Assembly (NCBI GenBank): GCA_036852015.1 | Contig: JAANDG010000464.1 | Coordinates: 54,007-118,006, forward strand | Direction of reading: 5' to 3' | From: Pelodera strongyloides | Lineage: Eukaryota > Nematoda > Chromadorea > Rhabditida > Rhabditidae | Length of the DNA: 64,000 bases | Shown here: positions 26,082-37,953 of the stretch, piece after piece | How positions within the stretch are numbered: position 1 is the first letter of the stretch | How the letters are laid out: each line of letters starts with the position of its first letter | Notes under the pieces: generated by a model | Databases searched by the model: none | Seen by the model: only the letters and a program-made list of their open reading frames with translations | What the model was told of the DNA's origin: nothing | Program-made: the position numbers and the translations under genes

Positions 26082-29000
26082 GACAGTGAGTTCTGTCTAA
26101 GCTACCAACGGGATCTTTTTTACGCCAACAATGAGCTTAGTTAGAGGTGATATCCACGCTCGCCTGCTCTGCCAGATGCCCCGTTTCTGAGGATGTGTTT
26201 GATATAAATTTAGCCCTCAGTACCGTTGTATGAAGAGCCTAAGCCATGGATGGACCGCAATACAATTAATCTAGACTTCATTTAGTTGTTAATCCCCGGA
26301 GCTCATCAGACGATCACGGAATGTCCTCCCGCTGTATTGGTCGAAGTGAAGGGAGAGAGACACGCGGACTCTGAGGTAGAGCTTGTTTTACTGTTTAAGG
26401 TCGTAGCCGTTAGGTTTATACTTAGGCATAGGCTTAGGCTTTCTGTCATAAATATCCTTTCTTTAGTGTTTCCTCGGTCGTTTCTACGTCCGTCCGACAG
26501 TAATTTGTGGCAGTGGGGACAAGAGACCGCGCATGAAATGGCACACTCTCAAGTTTGGACCGAACAAAACGAGGTAGTTCAGTCGAGTTAACCATCTCTC
26601 TTCCTCTGTTTCTCTACTCCTTAATTCTCTCTCCCTCTCTCCCTTCTATCTCTCCCACTGCCTCTTCTTTTCCGTCACTTCTATTCTTTCCTTCTCTCTC
26701 TCTCCCCCCTCACTCACGATGTCTCTTTCCATATCTTTCTACCTCTTTGACAGTTAAAACTTAGCTTATTAATAAAACAATTCCAGAGGAGCCATCCTAT
26801 GCGCCTTCGAGCTGTTCCTCCGCGATGTCAATCGTAAAGTTGATCTGCCTCTTGTACCGGCCAAGAAACAGGGATCAGGCTCCGCTATTGAGGTATACGG
26901 TAGATTTACGGCTACTAATAAGAGCTTACTGAGAGACCGAGACACCATTGGACTATCTATGTCTAAGAGTGTCAAATTTTGCACACACACACACACACAT
27001 TTGGCCAGATCCGGACCATCCCATGGTGCTTAATATTGTCCAGGACCATGGTGCCCTGCTGTAGGTGAGCTTCGGACGGCTCAGAGGCTATTTGGCAACT
27101 ATTATACGTACTACTATTTCTGACCACCGACAAACCATTGTTTTATGGTAGATTTTCTTATTTGTTTTCTTATAGGTGCCGGCCGAGTTGCGACCCAAGT
27201 TCAAGAAGTACTCCATTCAACTGCTGTGCTGGGGACTTCGAAATCTTGGAAAACACAATGTATGTCGGGGCTGCCTCTAAACTGAAATCTGATCTTCCGT
27301 GTGATCCATTATTAATCGTTGTAAATAAAAAATAAATTAAGAAGCTAAGCATTTTAGCTGCTCTCGATCCGCAAACCCTACGTGGATCTCGTATTCGGTG
27401 ACGCGATCACCAAGACTTCTGTACTGGAGGATGTACGCAGAAACCCAAACTTCCCGGAACCACTCATCATTTTTGATGATGTGCAATTGCCTGAAGGTTT
27501 GTTTCTGATGTGCGGCCGAGAGTTATGCGGCGTTAGGACGCGCACGTATGGCGCACTTGTGGCCCAACTGCCGCTTATCCTTTAAAAATGGCCCCGCTGC
27601 CGACTGAAAGTTGTTGCACTCCTGGAGTACCTCGTACCTCACCCTTGGCGTTGGCCATCCCCTTCCTTTTTGAGGGAGCATTCGCAGTGTTTCTTCAGTT
27701 TAGGCAAAACTGCCGCTCACAAGCGATGTGGTATTTGAAGGCAAAGTCTATTATTTATTCCTAAATGTGTCAAGAGATGCGTGATGCGTTGTAAGGGTTT
27801 AGCTTAAGCGGATTCCGAAACTCCTATTTTTACGTTAACTTCCAGAACTGCACCTGGCTCCGCCTCTGGTGATGAACTTGCACGATACTCGTGCGTTCCG
27901 CTCCAAACCTCTTATTGGTGTGTGCATCGTGAGTAACTACAAACAGTATGTGAGGAAGGCCTCGGTGCAGAAGGTTGGTAGTTGTTTTGTATTTTGCTTC
28001 GTTTTGCAAACATCCCGAATTTGTCCTGTTCCGGTAAAGGCTAGCGCGGAATTTGCATACAATGCGTGGGAATATAGTTGCCATGTGCATGCTTCAAAAC
28101 CACGTATCATAACTCTTTAACGACGTCGCACTAAAGTAAATGACTTTAGCAAGAGAAGAAAGCATCCGAGGACGTTTGGAAGGTGTTCGATGAGTGGTTT
28201 GCGGATGAAGAGGACAAGGATGCCGACTTGGTGTCGCAATGTAGGTTTTGAACTCTGAACCTCTGCCCCAACTGGTTTATCGCTGGGTCCTATATTTACT
28301 CATACCTTATACTGCCAATATGGTCCCTCGCCATGACTATCTTTTCCATAACTAAACTAAACTAAGCTCCGCCTCATTTGCCATTTTAAGTAAGTGGGAG
28401 TAAGTGAATCGTCACTGTTCGAAAGGCACGATGGACGTACGTAGATTTTCTATTCGAAAGAAGGAAAGGCTTTAAACTAAAGCTCTATTTAGTGCGTGAC
28501 GAGTTCACGAGTGAGGAGTCCTCGTCTCAACTGTCCGAGTACAGAATTGATTGGTGGAGCAAGTACTATTCCTCCACTGGCAAGGGAGACAAGGCGCCTG
28601 GATTTGAAAAGTTAGTTTCTGCCTATTTCTTGAAATTTGCATACTAGTCCCAGGCATGCAGGGTGAGTAATCACCTGTCCCACAGGCAGCTGTTTTTTTC
28701 AGTACATAAATCTTTATTAGAAACAGTCAGATACAGAGGAAGACGTCACAAATGACTATCTATGTAAAGCATGTCGAAAAGGTTCACGTTTGGGAATGGA
28801 GATGGATATTGTTCTAAATTCAGTTTTGAAAGATAATGCTGAGGATTCCAGGAGTGGAATTGAGAAGATTCGAGTCTTTGACTGGGCACTCGAAGACACC
28901 GCCGAGTACAGGGCATTCAAGGACTTTTTGGACACGTTTGACTTTAAGAAGTCTGCGAGAGGTAATTGTCGAGCATTTAAATCGTGGATGACTCACATGG

Positions 29001-32000
29001 ATAAAGCATAAAGTTGTAAATGCTGACAATGAGAGCGAGAGATCGACGGAGAGCTCGATGTGGATGGCGAGAGAGAGAGAGTCAATTCATATAACTATAT
29101 TAAATTAGGTCAATTCGACGACCGAGAAGAGAAGGAGGTGAAGGGTCAAATGAAGGGAAGACTCTTCATTCGAGAACACGTCGATGGAAAGCCTCGTGAG
29201 CTTTTTGTATTGTCATTTGATGCTTGTGGATTGCAACTCTTGCTAGCATGGTGAAAGGGAATGTCAAGCCGGTTTTTCATGTTGGGTTCAAAAAAAAGCT
29301 TATGTTTTGAAGGTGAGGAAAGTGAAAATAAAAATAAACAAAAACTTTCATGTAAGAAGAAAAACAATTTCAAACCGCTCCGAAAAACTCCTTCAGTATG
29401 GGATTCGAGTCGTGCGGACAGAGCTAACAATAAGCCAAATCTCTGTCCACGGGACGTTTGAATTTACGAGGCTGTTAGACAGCGAAGAAAAAGAGGAGGG
29501 CGCGTAAGAGAAATTTTTGAAGTCAGCAAAGAAAAAGAGGAGGGCGCGAGAGAAATTGTTTAAACTACGGTATTTTGTGACAGCGTGTTATAGAATATCT
29601 GTGAATCAGGCTTGACATGCGCTTTAATAACACCACAGGCACAGGACACCACGCCATAGGTACTCACGATGTTGAGGTATAGTCCTATAGGCGAGCAATG
29701 GGCGTACATATCGCACACAAAGTATGGTGTGGTAACTATTTTTTGTGATTACTATGGATTGGACTAGCTAAGTTAAACTCCTGCATCTGTAAATCAAATA
29801 CTACTTGGATCCTATTTGAAACATAAGTATATTCTGCTCTTCTTGCAGAGCAACTCGCCATGCCTCCCGGCATCGAGTTCACCGGCGTCGTCCACTGCAC
29901 TGTTCGGGTCTATGTGATCGCAGCGAAGAATCTCATCATTGCGGACACGAAACACGCTTGTGATTCGTACATTGTGGCGACTATTGGGAAGGATAAGGTT
30001 TGTAATTAGCCCCGTCTGCTCGACTGCTAGGGAACCTAACCTATTATTCATCCTACACTATGTATGAGAGAGTACTCAAAGTTAGTTGGCGAGGAAATTA
30101 TTGATATTGAGAAACAGGGGCAGAGAGCAAGGGAGAGAGAGAGAGCGAGAGCGAGAGAGGGAGAGCAAGAGAGAGAGCGAGAGAGAGAGATAACACCTCA
30201 TATACAAATATGCAAATGTGTTCAGATTGCGCGCAAGAAGGACTACCGTCCCGACAATGTGGACCCAGAGTACGGAGAAATGATCGAGTTCGACGTCGAC
30301 ATTCCTCTGCAGAAAGACCTCCGACTCGCGGTGATGAATAGGAGAATGCTGCTGAGGGGTGAGGAATTGAGTGGGGTGCGCTGGGTGTGTGTGCCACGTG
30401 TGCGCGGAGAACGGGCCGCAACGGGAGCGCCGCGGTACACTATGTAGTAGAAGTCCGGACGAGAGACAAGCGCATGTCGTTTTAATTTTAACTTCTTCAT
30501 CCATCAGACTGTACAAAATTAAACAAATGGTTTGGAGTAAGTGAATAAATGCCAACCAGACTACATGTCCTCAGCTGTACCTAAGCCCTAAGCCTCCTAT
30601 TCAGACGAAGAAATTGGCAGCACGACAATTGACCTGGAGAACCGCTTGCTGACAAAGTTCCGCGCTACAGTAGGACTCAATCAACAGTACACTGTGGCCG
30701 GAGAGTTGACGTGGAGAGATCAGATGAGCCCGTTGGCCATTCTAAGGAGGTGAGCTGGAGAATCGTTGGGAAAGAGAAATGGCAGAGTGGAAGAGGGGGA
30801 GATAGAGTATGTGTACGTGTGTGTACGTGTGTGTGCGCGTGTGTGTGCGTGTGTGTGTGTGCGTGTGTGCGCTCCATATCATTCTTACAGTTAGAAGATA
30901 AGCTTGCAACAATGTTCAAATATAAGTAACCGATAAGGGGGTACAAACGGAACCTATATTGTCTACGACATTGCCTCTCATGGTGGTGCGCTCTTTCTAA
31001 AAGTCTAATAAATTCAAGAGATCACACACAAGTCTGGATCAGGTTGATTTTTACAGCTACAATTTATCCTCAGGTATTGCCGTCGCATGGACTTGCCCCC
31101 GCCCGAGGTCTTGTCCCGACAAAAGGAAAAGAGAGAGAAGGCAGCGGGAGGCGGAGGAGGAGGAGGACTGACACCCACGCAAACCGGTAAGGCAATCTTA
31201 TGTTACTACTAATTTAGTACAGTAACTTGGTACACATTTATTACGTCATATATGGCACTATAGTACAATCTGGGATACCGTCACTGTGGGTCTGAGACTG
31301 AGAAACTGAAACTGAGAAATTAAGAAATTATTAAAGGATCTTTTAGGTTCCAAGTCAGACAAACAAACGAAATCGGACAATGAGCAGAACAAGTCCAAGT
31401 CAGACAAGGATGTTGGACTGAAGGTTTTTTATATAGGGTTTTAGTTATGTGCAGTAATAGTTCTAGTTAGAGAAGCTATAGGTATTTTGATGTAAATCAA
31501 TGATTGTCTGTGCGTGTGTCACATTTGTGCCATTTTGTGTGTGTGAATTATCTTCTTTTTTTTGCATCAAAATTAATTTAAAAAAAGTCAATACAATGTT
31601 TCCACTCAGGTGCTCGGCGTTGAGTTTTGGCTTTCCGATATTGAGCGGACCACAACAATCAATCCAACTATTGTTGGAAGGCCTGCACAGCGAGTCGCTC
31701 TCTTTGTCCTGCATAAGGTTTGTGAATTGTTTTGCAGAGGTCATTTAGACCTGGATTTTATAAATTACAATTTGGAGTAAGAAAAATATCGAGAGTATGT
31801 AGAGTAACATAGTACAGCAGTCACGTACCGAGCATTTAGGACTCTCAATGTTTTGGTACAAAAGACAAGGCACACTATTCTAATAAATTGAGAATCCTAA
31901 ATCCTGAAGATTCTGCAGATGCCTAGAGTGCTTTGTTAACTATGGACCTCCCCTGTGGATAGAGTACTTCTTGGCGTCAAGTGGCCATGAAGTAGTTTAA

Positions 32001-35000
32001 AAGATAAAGAGCAAAGAATACCGGCTAATACCAACAGAATCCGCAGAAACGGTGCACCGGGGTCCGGTTCATTTCTGAAGCCGGACAACTTCCCCGAGGC
32101 CAATTTTCTCGGGAAGCAGAGTAGTATGTACATATCTTTTTAGCAAATTGTTACGAGTTTTTTCATCAGTTATGGGTTTAGTTTTTTTTGTTGCAGATGG
32201 GGCTAGTACCCGAACATGTGGAATCGCGGCCCCTTTTCCACGGACATGGAGGAAAGCAAGAGGTAAGTCCTTGTTCTTGAGTTTTTTTTTGTGGAGAGGG
32301 AGCTCTGAGACATTGTCCAAGCTTTTTCGCACATAGATGAAACTTGTTTGTAAATTACCCAGCACATTGCGCAAAACAGCAAATCTGTTGACAACAATGA
32401 GGGGAAGAAAAAGGGCAACGCATGATGGTCTCTTACAAGAATACAAGTCAACTACATAATTCTTAGTAAAGTTTCGCTTGGACAGCTTTTGACTGCTTTT
32501 GGAGGAACATTTTTTATAACAAACCGTTTTAGGTTGGCAGACTGCAGTGTTGGGTGGATATCCTGCCCGCGGTGCTCGGCAACATACCCGCAGCGATCGA
32601 TGTTTCGGTACGGCAACCCGAGAAGTACCAACTACGACTCGCCGTGATGAACGTCCTCAACGCTATCGTATGCAAGAGGAGCTTTGGACAGCCGGTATGA
32701 TATTGTTGTGTGTAGTAGTCACTTTTGTGTAGCATAACGGTGTTGAAGTTGCCTTGGTCATAATAACTTACGATAGTTTCCAATAGTTCCAAAGCCCGAA
32801 AATACTACGTGGTGGCGTGTGTTGCTTTAGTCTTCACCACCGTAGTTGACCAGTTTAGCTACTAATTGGATCATTAGGATGAATACTGTAGCGCCCAGGT
32901 TACCATACCAAGAAACTTAACGATACTTTGTTCGTTTTCTCATCCACAAATATACTAGCTTTTCAGAGCGGTGATCTCTACATAAAGGCTTTCCTGAATG
33001 GACATCAGAAAGGACAGAAGACTGACGTACACTACAGGTGAGGTGTTTAATTGCAAGAAGGAGTTCAATTTTTGCAGTTGCTTTAAAAAAAGTAAACAAA
33101 AAAGAGGATTCGTCACAGCGAGGCAGCGAACCCCCATCCCCTTCTAGGAACATGTGACGCACCTGCCATATCACTCCAAAAAATGCGATATATGTGCGCC
33201 AGGAGCATTTGCACACATTTGGCGCCACTCCCGCACCCCAGAGGTGCGCCACCCTGCTGTGGCGGACGCGCTTTTTTTCGCGACGACTGCTCGGTTGAAA
33301 TAACGGCCATTGATTTCCTTGTATATTCCTTCTCGAAAAGATATTCATGGGGGGGGGGGGGGTCGAGTCGCAATAGTTAAAAGTTTTCAAATTTCAGAGT
33401 CACAGACGGCTTTGGTTCCTTCAATTATCGATTGATTATCGATTTTGACTTCAACCCGTGGGAGAGGAAGATCTACGCGAAGGAGAAGTCGCGGTTCCTA
33501 CGGTAATATGATTTGACATTTTTCGCGACTGAACAAGACTATCGCTACCGTACTACGCTGTGGGGCAAGCGGCGTTGCGCACAGAAACGCGGTCCCGCAA
33601 ATTTTTGAGCGCACTTAGTGGTAGCGGCGGAGAGATGGGCGCACCTGCTTAGCGCTGGATTTTCCCATGCGATTTGTTCTTGCGCTAATTGCTTCTCTTT
33701 TTTTTAGAAAGTCGCGCTCAGAACTGGTTGAGCCACTATTGATTCTGCAGTTGTGGGACAACAACAAGTTCAAGAAGGACTCGCTTCTCGGCGAGATGGT
33801 CATCGACCTGATGGGATTCCAAGGCGGGTATATATAATAAAAATTCACTCTTGCAAAAAAGATGCCCCGAACCGGGATCGAACCGGTGACATTTAGATCT
33901 TCAGTCTAACGCTCTCCCAACTGAGCTATCGAGGCACGAGTGTAGAAGTGGAAGATTAATAATTGTACATGGAATTTGCAATTTCGAACTTTACTTCTGT
34001 TTCTATAACCCCGTAAATGAATATGAATGTGCGCAGGAAACTTGGGGCTGTTTTTGAAGTGGGTGCGGGTGTCAGATGTGCCAGAGGTGCGCCAGGCTTT
34101 CGCGTACCCATGGCGCGCGGTCTGCGTGTGCAATTTTGAATCGTTCACACTTTGTATTTCAGAAGGCCTAATGGATCCCGATGAAATATCGGAAGTCTAC
34201 TACCCGCAAATGAGAAAGAAGAGCGCTTGTCGGAGGTATATCGATGATTTATTGACTGAACGAATATTAGTTTGTACCGAGTAGTAACATCAAGTATTTG
34301 AACATAGTAAGAGATTGAATAACTTTATGCAATTTACACGAAAACTCTAAAATTTAAGGAATGAGAATGCATGATGAACATGTCCGCTCCCCTATTTTTG
34401 GGAAATTCGAAAAATTCCATTTTTTTAGATCGTGCGTCTCATTCTGGAAGATCTTCTGCAACTGTTGTTGTGGATGTTGCTCGTGTTGCAAAGAAGAGAA
34501 GAAGGGGAAACAAGTGGTACCGCTCCCGAAAGCACCGGTACGATAACATATTTATCGCTTATGAGCACGTAGCGCTGGCATTGTTGTTTTTATCGTTAGC
34601 GCCAACTTTGTTCAAAAAATGTCTATGCGGCTGTGTGGGTTCAGTATGCCCTGAGGCGCTTGTCCTTTCGCTATCAGTCATTCGGGTTGATCTATTCATA
34701 AACAAATTGGTAGATTATTTATGAACATTTGAAATTGCGGGCGTTTACTGTAACCTTTTTTTAATTCATCTAACCTAAGGTAAAAGGTAGCCTGTAACAA
34801 GGATATTTGAAAAAAGTAGTAGGGATTGAGTGCTTATTATTAGAATCTCCTAGAACTGAACGGGACTTGGTTTTATTTGCAATAACTTGGAAAATAACAC
34901 TTCAGGTCTACATTCCGCCAGCAAAAGACGCTCCATTGTGCAAACCGTTTGAGCAAATGGAGATCCGCGGACACTGGCCTGTGCTGATGAAGGGGAAAGA

Positions 35001-36307
35001 TCTGCCAAATGATCAGGTAGCATATGTCACTTTCGAATCACACTATATATCTCTATCTTTTGTAGAGTATATGGTAGTTGTACTTTGTATTTGTAGTATG
35101 GTGCTAGAGTATAGTATTGTAATTCAAGTGTTTGGCTACCTAATACACGTCCTCAACTAGTCAATAGCGAAAAATGTTCATGCCATTCATTGATTCATAG
35201 CAGTTGGAGACATAGTATTGAAAAAAAAACATTGGCTAAGCGCATTCATGATGCTTAGCATCTATTTCATTTTTGTAATTGTCAAGGAGAGTAATTGTGT
35301 TTATTTTCTTCAGAAGATTGACTATGCAGCCAGAAAGAAGAAGAACGACGACCTTGCAGTCGAAGCCGACAAGGAATACGTGATGGGTGAGTGAGGATCC
35401 TAACCTTCCGGCTCACTTGTAGCGCAGTTGTGGCAAACCATAGGCGCGCATAGCGCGCGCCATGTTTTCGCCGCGCTCGTTTTTTCATCTAATGATAAAA
35501 CCGGCAATTTTACCATTTTAGGTGTGATCGAAATGGACATGTCCCTTCTGACATATGACGAGGCGATGGCTGACAAAGTTGGCAAGAAGCGCAAGAAGCC
35601 CAATCATGTTTGTATTTAACCTTTCTTAGCGCTTGCTTTACTAATTCCTACTTTCAACTTTGCCCACTTTCGCTTAATTTCTTCTGCTAATATATGAAGG
35701 TTGTTTTCGCAGCCACATTTGAGTAATCCGGGAGCTTTATCATAGAAAGTTGTGGAAGTCTTTGTACGTTTGTGTCCGACTGAGCGTTTAACTCAGCTCG
35801 CTTGAATCACTCGTAAATGTGCCAACCACTAGTTTTAACAAGTTTCCAGAGTCCCTTCCTCCCCAAGCCAGAGCGTTCCAAGTGGGACTCCAACTGGTGC
35901 TTATCCAGAATAAGACCGGGACTCAGATGGTTCTGGAGCAGTTACGGATCGGTCTGTTTTGTTTTACAATTTTTTTCTCCTTGTACGGGACAAATTCGTT
36001 TCGCGCGCCTGCAGCGCAATCCTGGCGCAATTGCTGCTCACCGATTTTCTGTGATTAGCGCGCAAAAAAAGTGGCAAGACGTGCGCGAGGAGCGAGCGGC
36101 GCACTAATGGCTCTCCGAGAATGTAAGTGAAGCTTGGGCCAACTGAACCTGACTGACTGACGGACCGACTGACTGAGAGCTAAAATGAATTCTGTCGTTT
36201 AGGTGATTCTCGTCTGGATCCTTATTATTGTGCTCCTTGTGATTGTGGTTGGAAGTCTCGTCTACAACTTCCCCACGTTGCTCTTCCAAATACTTTTTGG
36301 AAAGTAA
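14776..36307 (+). CDS. fer-1-like: Ferlin (fer-1/dysferlin/otoferlin family), no C2A domain
   Basis: Multi-C2 calcium-dependent membrane-fusion protein anchored by a C-terminal helix; in C. elegans fer-1 acts in sperm membranous-organelle fusion. About 55 exons join to roughly 2,045 residues. Exon 1 is 14776-14823 ([11 protein letters not shown]), exon 2 15156-15298, both charged and low-complexity. C2B: 15921-17378 ([24 protein letters not shown]). C2C: 17641-18595, with [17 protein letters not shown]. FerB-like region: 20226-20760 ([11 protein letters not shown]). DysF-type segments: 23274-24768 ([11 protein letters not shown]). C2D: 25486-26892. FerI-like and WWSKYY segments: 27176-29195. 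C2E: 29849-30749 ([16 protein letters not shown]). C2F: 32533-33826. A Cys-rich patch lies at 34429-34537. The membrane helix is in 36203-36307 ([12 protein letters not shown]), stop at 36305. Poly(A) signal at 37122-37127. All donors are GT except two frame-shifted junctions (18595, 33826). Family certain; paralogue not settled. Confidence 0.93.
19135..19614 (-). mobile_element. LINE (non-LTR retrotransposon) remnant, C-terminal end of reverse transcriptase ORF
   Basis: The open frame of about 159 residues on the minus strand looks like the tail of a non-LTR ORF2: [20 protein letters not shown] and [12 protein letters not shown], then [30 protein letters not shown] and [17 protein letters not shown]. 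Only the segment after the polymerase core is left, so it is a dead 5'-truncated copy. It sits antisense inside a ferlin intron and is related to the copy at 57621-58455. Confidence 0.75.
22688..22906 (+). repeat. Purine (GA)-rich tract upstream of a ferlin exon
   Basis: About 220 bases are almost all A and G, with a (GA)n core at 22848-22882. It fills the intron just before ferlin exon 22930-23046 and is complementary in composition to the pyrimidine tract after the exon. Confidence 0.9.
23065..23230 (+). repeat. Pyrimidine (CT)-rich tract downstream of the same ferlin exon
   Basis: The intron following exon 22930-23046 is mostly C and T (TCTCTCTC, CTCGTCTCTTT, TCGTTTTCTCTATCTC). It can pair with the GA tract on the other side of the exon. 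Confidence 0.9.
26039..26079 (+). repeat. Poly(G) tract, 40 of 41 bases G
   Basis: Uninterrupted G except for one T at 26050, inside a ferlin intron. It can form G-quadruplexes. The true length may differ, because such runs are often misassembled. Confidence 0.9.
26583..26752 (+). repeat. CT-rich simple sequence in ferlin intron
   Basis: A long run of C and T, with clusters such as CTCTCTCCCTCTCTCCC and CTCTCTCTCTCCCCCCTC, lies directly before the exon that starts at 26787. It may double as an extended polypyrimidine tract. Confidence 0.85.
30115..30190 (+). repeat. GA-rich microsatellite in ferlin intron
   Basis: (GA)n with occasional GC or AA interruptions, in the intron between exons 29849-29997 and 30226-30358. 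The long open frames on both strands here come from the repeat and are not genes. Confidence 0.9.
30811..30871 (+). repeat. GT microsatellite in ferlin intron
   Basis: (GT)n with GTAC and GCGC interruptions. It lies just downstream of exon 30605-30749. Confidence 0.9.
33349..33362 (+). repeat. Second poly(G) run, 14 bases
   Basis: G run 35 bases before the ferlin exon that starts at 33398, where a pyrimidine tract would usually lie. The length is uncertain for the usual homopolymer reasons. Confidence 0.85.
33863..33935 (-). tRNA. tRNA-Phe (GAA)
   Basis: Read on the minus strand, the 73 bases fold as a full cloverleaf. The acceptor stem is GCCTCGA with TCGGGGC (one G-U pair) and discriminator A. 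The D arm is AGCTCAGTTGGGAGAGC. The anticodon stem TTAGA/TCTAA encloses loop CTGAAGA with anticodon GAA. The T arm is ACCGG TTCGATC CCGGT. The internal A and B boxes are intact. A run of six T follows 3 bases after the 3' end on that strand, a pol III terminator. It lies antisense in a ferlin intron, 36 bases after exon 33708-33826. Confidence 0.96.
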
Positions 36308-36366
36308 ATTGAATGAGGGAGAATGTATGATAGGGTGTCTATGTTCCGATTTCGCGGCGAAAAATA

Positions 36367-36499
36367 TTAAAGCGGCATAACATGCGGATTTTGGGACGTA
36401 TGATGGAAATTTGCATTAACATGTTGCGTGCAAATGCATAGATAGACTAAAACCGCACCCGCGCAATGCAATTTCCAAAACCGGCCGTTATCGCTTTAA
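36367..36499. mobile_element. TTAA-bounded small inverted-repeat element
   Basis: The ends TTAAAGCGGCATAACATGCGG and, inverted, CCGGCCGTTATCGCTTTAA are partial inverted copies. The same family occurs at 53133-53314, in pieces at 515-905 and 47360-47482, and possibly near 21290. It lies in the ferlin 3' UTR region. Confidence 0.75.
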
Positions 36500-37471
36500 C
36501 TTGTGGTGGTGCGTGAATGCATGCAAAAGTGTGGGAAGTCAGCATACAATGTTTTTTATTCGCAAAACTGGAACATAGAGACTCTATGAAGACGTGAACG
36601 TACTAGCTAAGGACTAAACAAAACAAGAGACGAATACTCTCTTTGGCACCTCAATTGTTGTGTATATCAGTATATCCATGTATATTATGTAATGCAAATC
36701 ATAGCCTACCAATCCTTAACAACGCAGTTATAAGTTTGTAAATATAAAAGTAATAAGAATAATAATGTAGTTTAGATTTTTTACTTGCTTTGTTTTAGCC
36801 TTTTTTGCTTTGTTTACCCTAATAAGTGTTTGTAAGTATAACCTACTGAGTCAGAAGGTTTTTTTTGTTTTGCTTTTTGGTGCTAGCGGAGTTTTGTGAT
36901 CATTTTATTTTGGTGGAAAACTATTTTTGCTTGAGATTAATATGATTAGCATGTACTCAAAGTTCACAAGATATCGCTATTGCCTGGCCTGTTCATTGTT
37001 TTAAAATAGTTGTAGTGAGTGTTTTAAAAACAATAATCACATGGATTACTACTTTATTGCTTTATCCTCCTCTACGGTGCCAATGTATATAAATAATATT
37101 TATTCGATTGGTTTTTGTGCAAATAAATATAATTGTGTAATAAGCTGTTATTGAATTGTTCATTCAAGTGTTTCATTCGTCATGTCATGAGCATGTTTTG
37201 GATGTACTTATACGAGAAGGAACACAAAGTTAATTTGCTTCCGTGATAGTGCTCCACATTTCCAATTAACGGGTGTTCAGGTTAATGATTCAGCGTTAGG
37301 TTTATTCTGAAATATTACCTTAGGCGGACGAAGATCCCTTGCGGGCTCTTCTCCGTCTGGAGGTTGGATTGGCGTTCGGCCTCATCCATTTTACGCATGT
37401 AAAGTCAGTAAAGTGTGAGGGTATTTGTCGCCTTTCGGGTTTCGAGCATAAACCACCATATGGCAAAGGTT

Positions 37472-37587
37472 CCCTGGTTTTACTATTACTTCAAAAGTTA
37501 TACTTGTTTTCCCTGGTTTTTCTATTACTTCAAAAGTTATACTTGTTTTCCCTGGTTTTTCTATTAATTCAACAGTTATACTTGTTC
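37472..37587 (+). repeat. Tandem repeat, 39-bp unit, three copies
   Basis: Copies begin at 37472, 37511 and 37550, each with CCCTGGTTTT, ACTTCAAAAGTTATACTTG and a T-rich end. The third copy is slightly diverged. Confidence 0.9.
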
Positions 37588-37953
37588 TACATTCGTTTTT
37601 TACATAAGCAAATTAAGATAATAAAAAATAGCCATAGTTTTTTTGCAAGTAATAAGGTAAAAAGAGTCCAAACTAATAATCACATAAGTTACCGTATTGC
37701 GCGACAATTTCTCGGATGTTATCTCACGGGCGGCGCAATGAGCCGCTAAAGTTAAAATGCACGCGATTGTTTGCCTGAAGTCTGTAGTTTCTACCGTCTT
37801 GGTAACTACACTATTTGTACTAACTTTCCACGTCGCAAATTTTTATTTTGTGATTTTCTTTCTCTTTTTGTTATTATTAGTTTGTTTACTTGTTTTTAGT
37901 GTTATTATTGTATGCACGATTGAGTGCTTACCCAAATCGTTCTTCAGGAAACC

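Larger units (their letters stand above)
36308..37953. other. Intergenic region, ferlin to DAD1
   Basis: It holds the presumed ferlin 3' UTR with AATAAA at 37122-37127, a TTAA-bounded element (36367-36499), a 39-bp tandem repeat (37472-37587) and the DAD1 upstream region. The TTCTTCAG at 37940-37947, six bases before the DAD1 ATG, is a candidate trans-splice acceptor. No coding exon was recognised. Confidence 0.55.

Noticed and set aside
30082..30555. Minus-strand open frame of 157 codons with Ser-Leu repeats
   Set aside because: Produced by the GA microsatellite and by the antisense of ferlin exon 30226-30358.
37472..37587. Three regular 39-bp repeats as a CRISPR-like array
   Set aside because: The units are contiguous with no variable spacers, in a eukaryotic genome.
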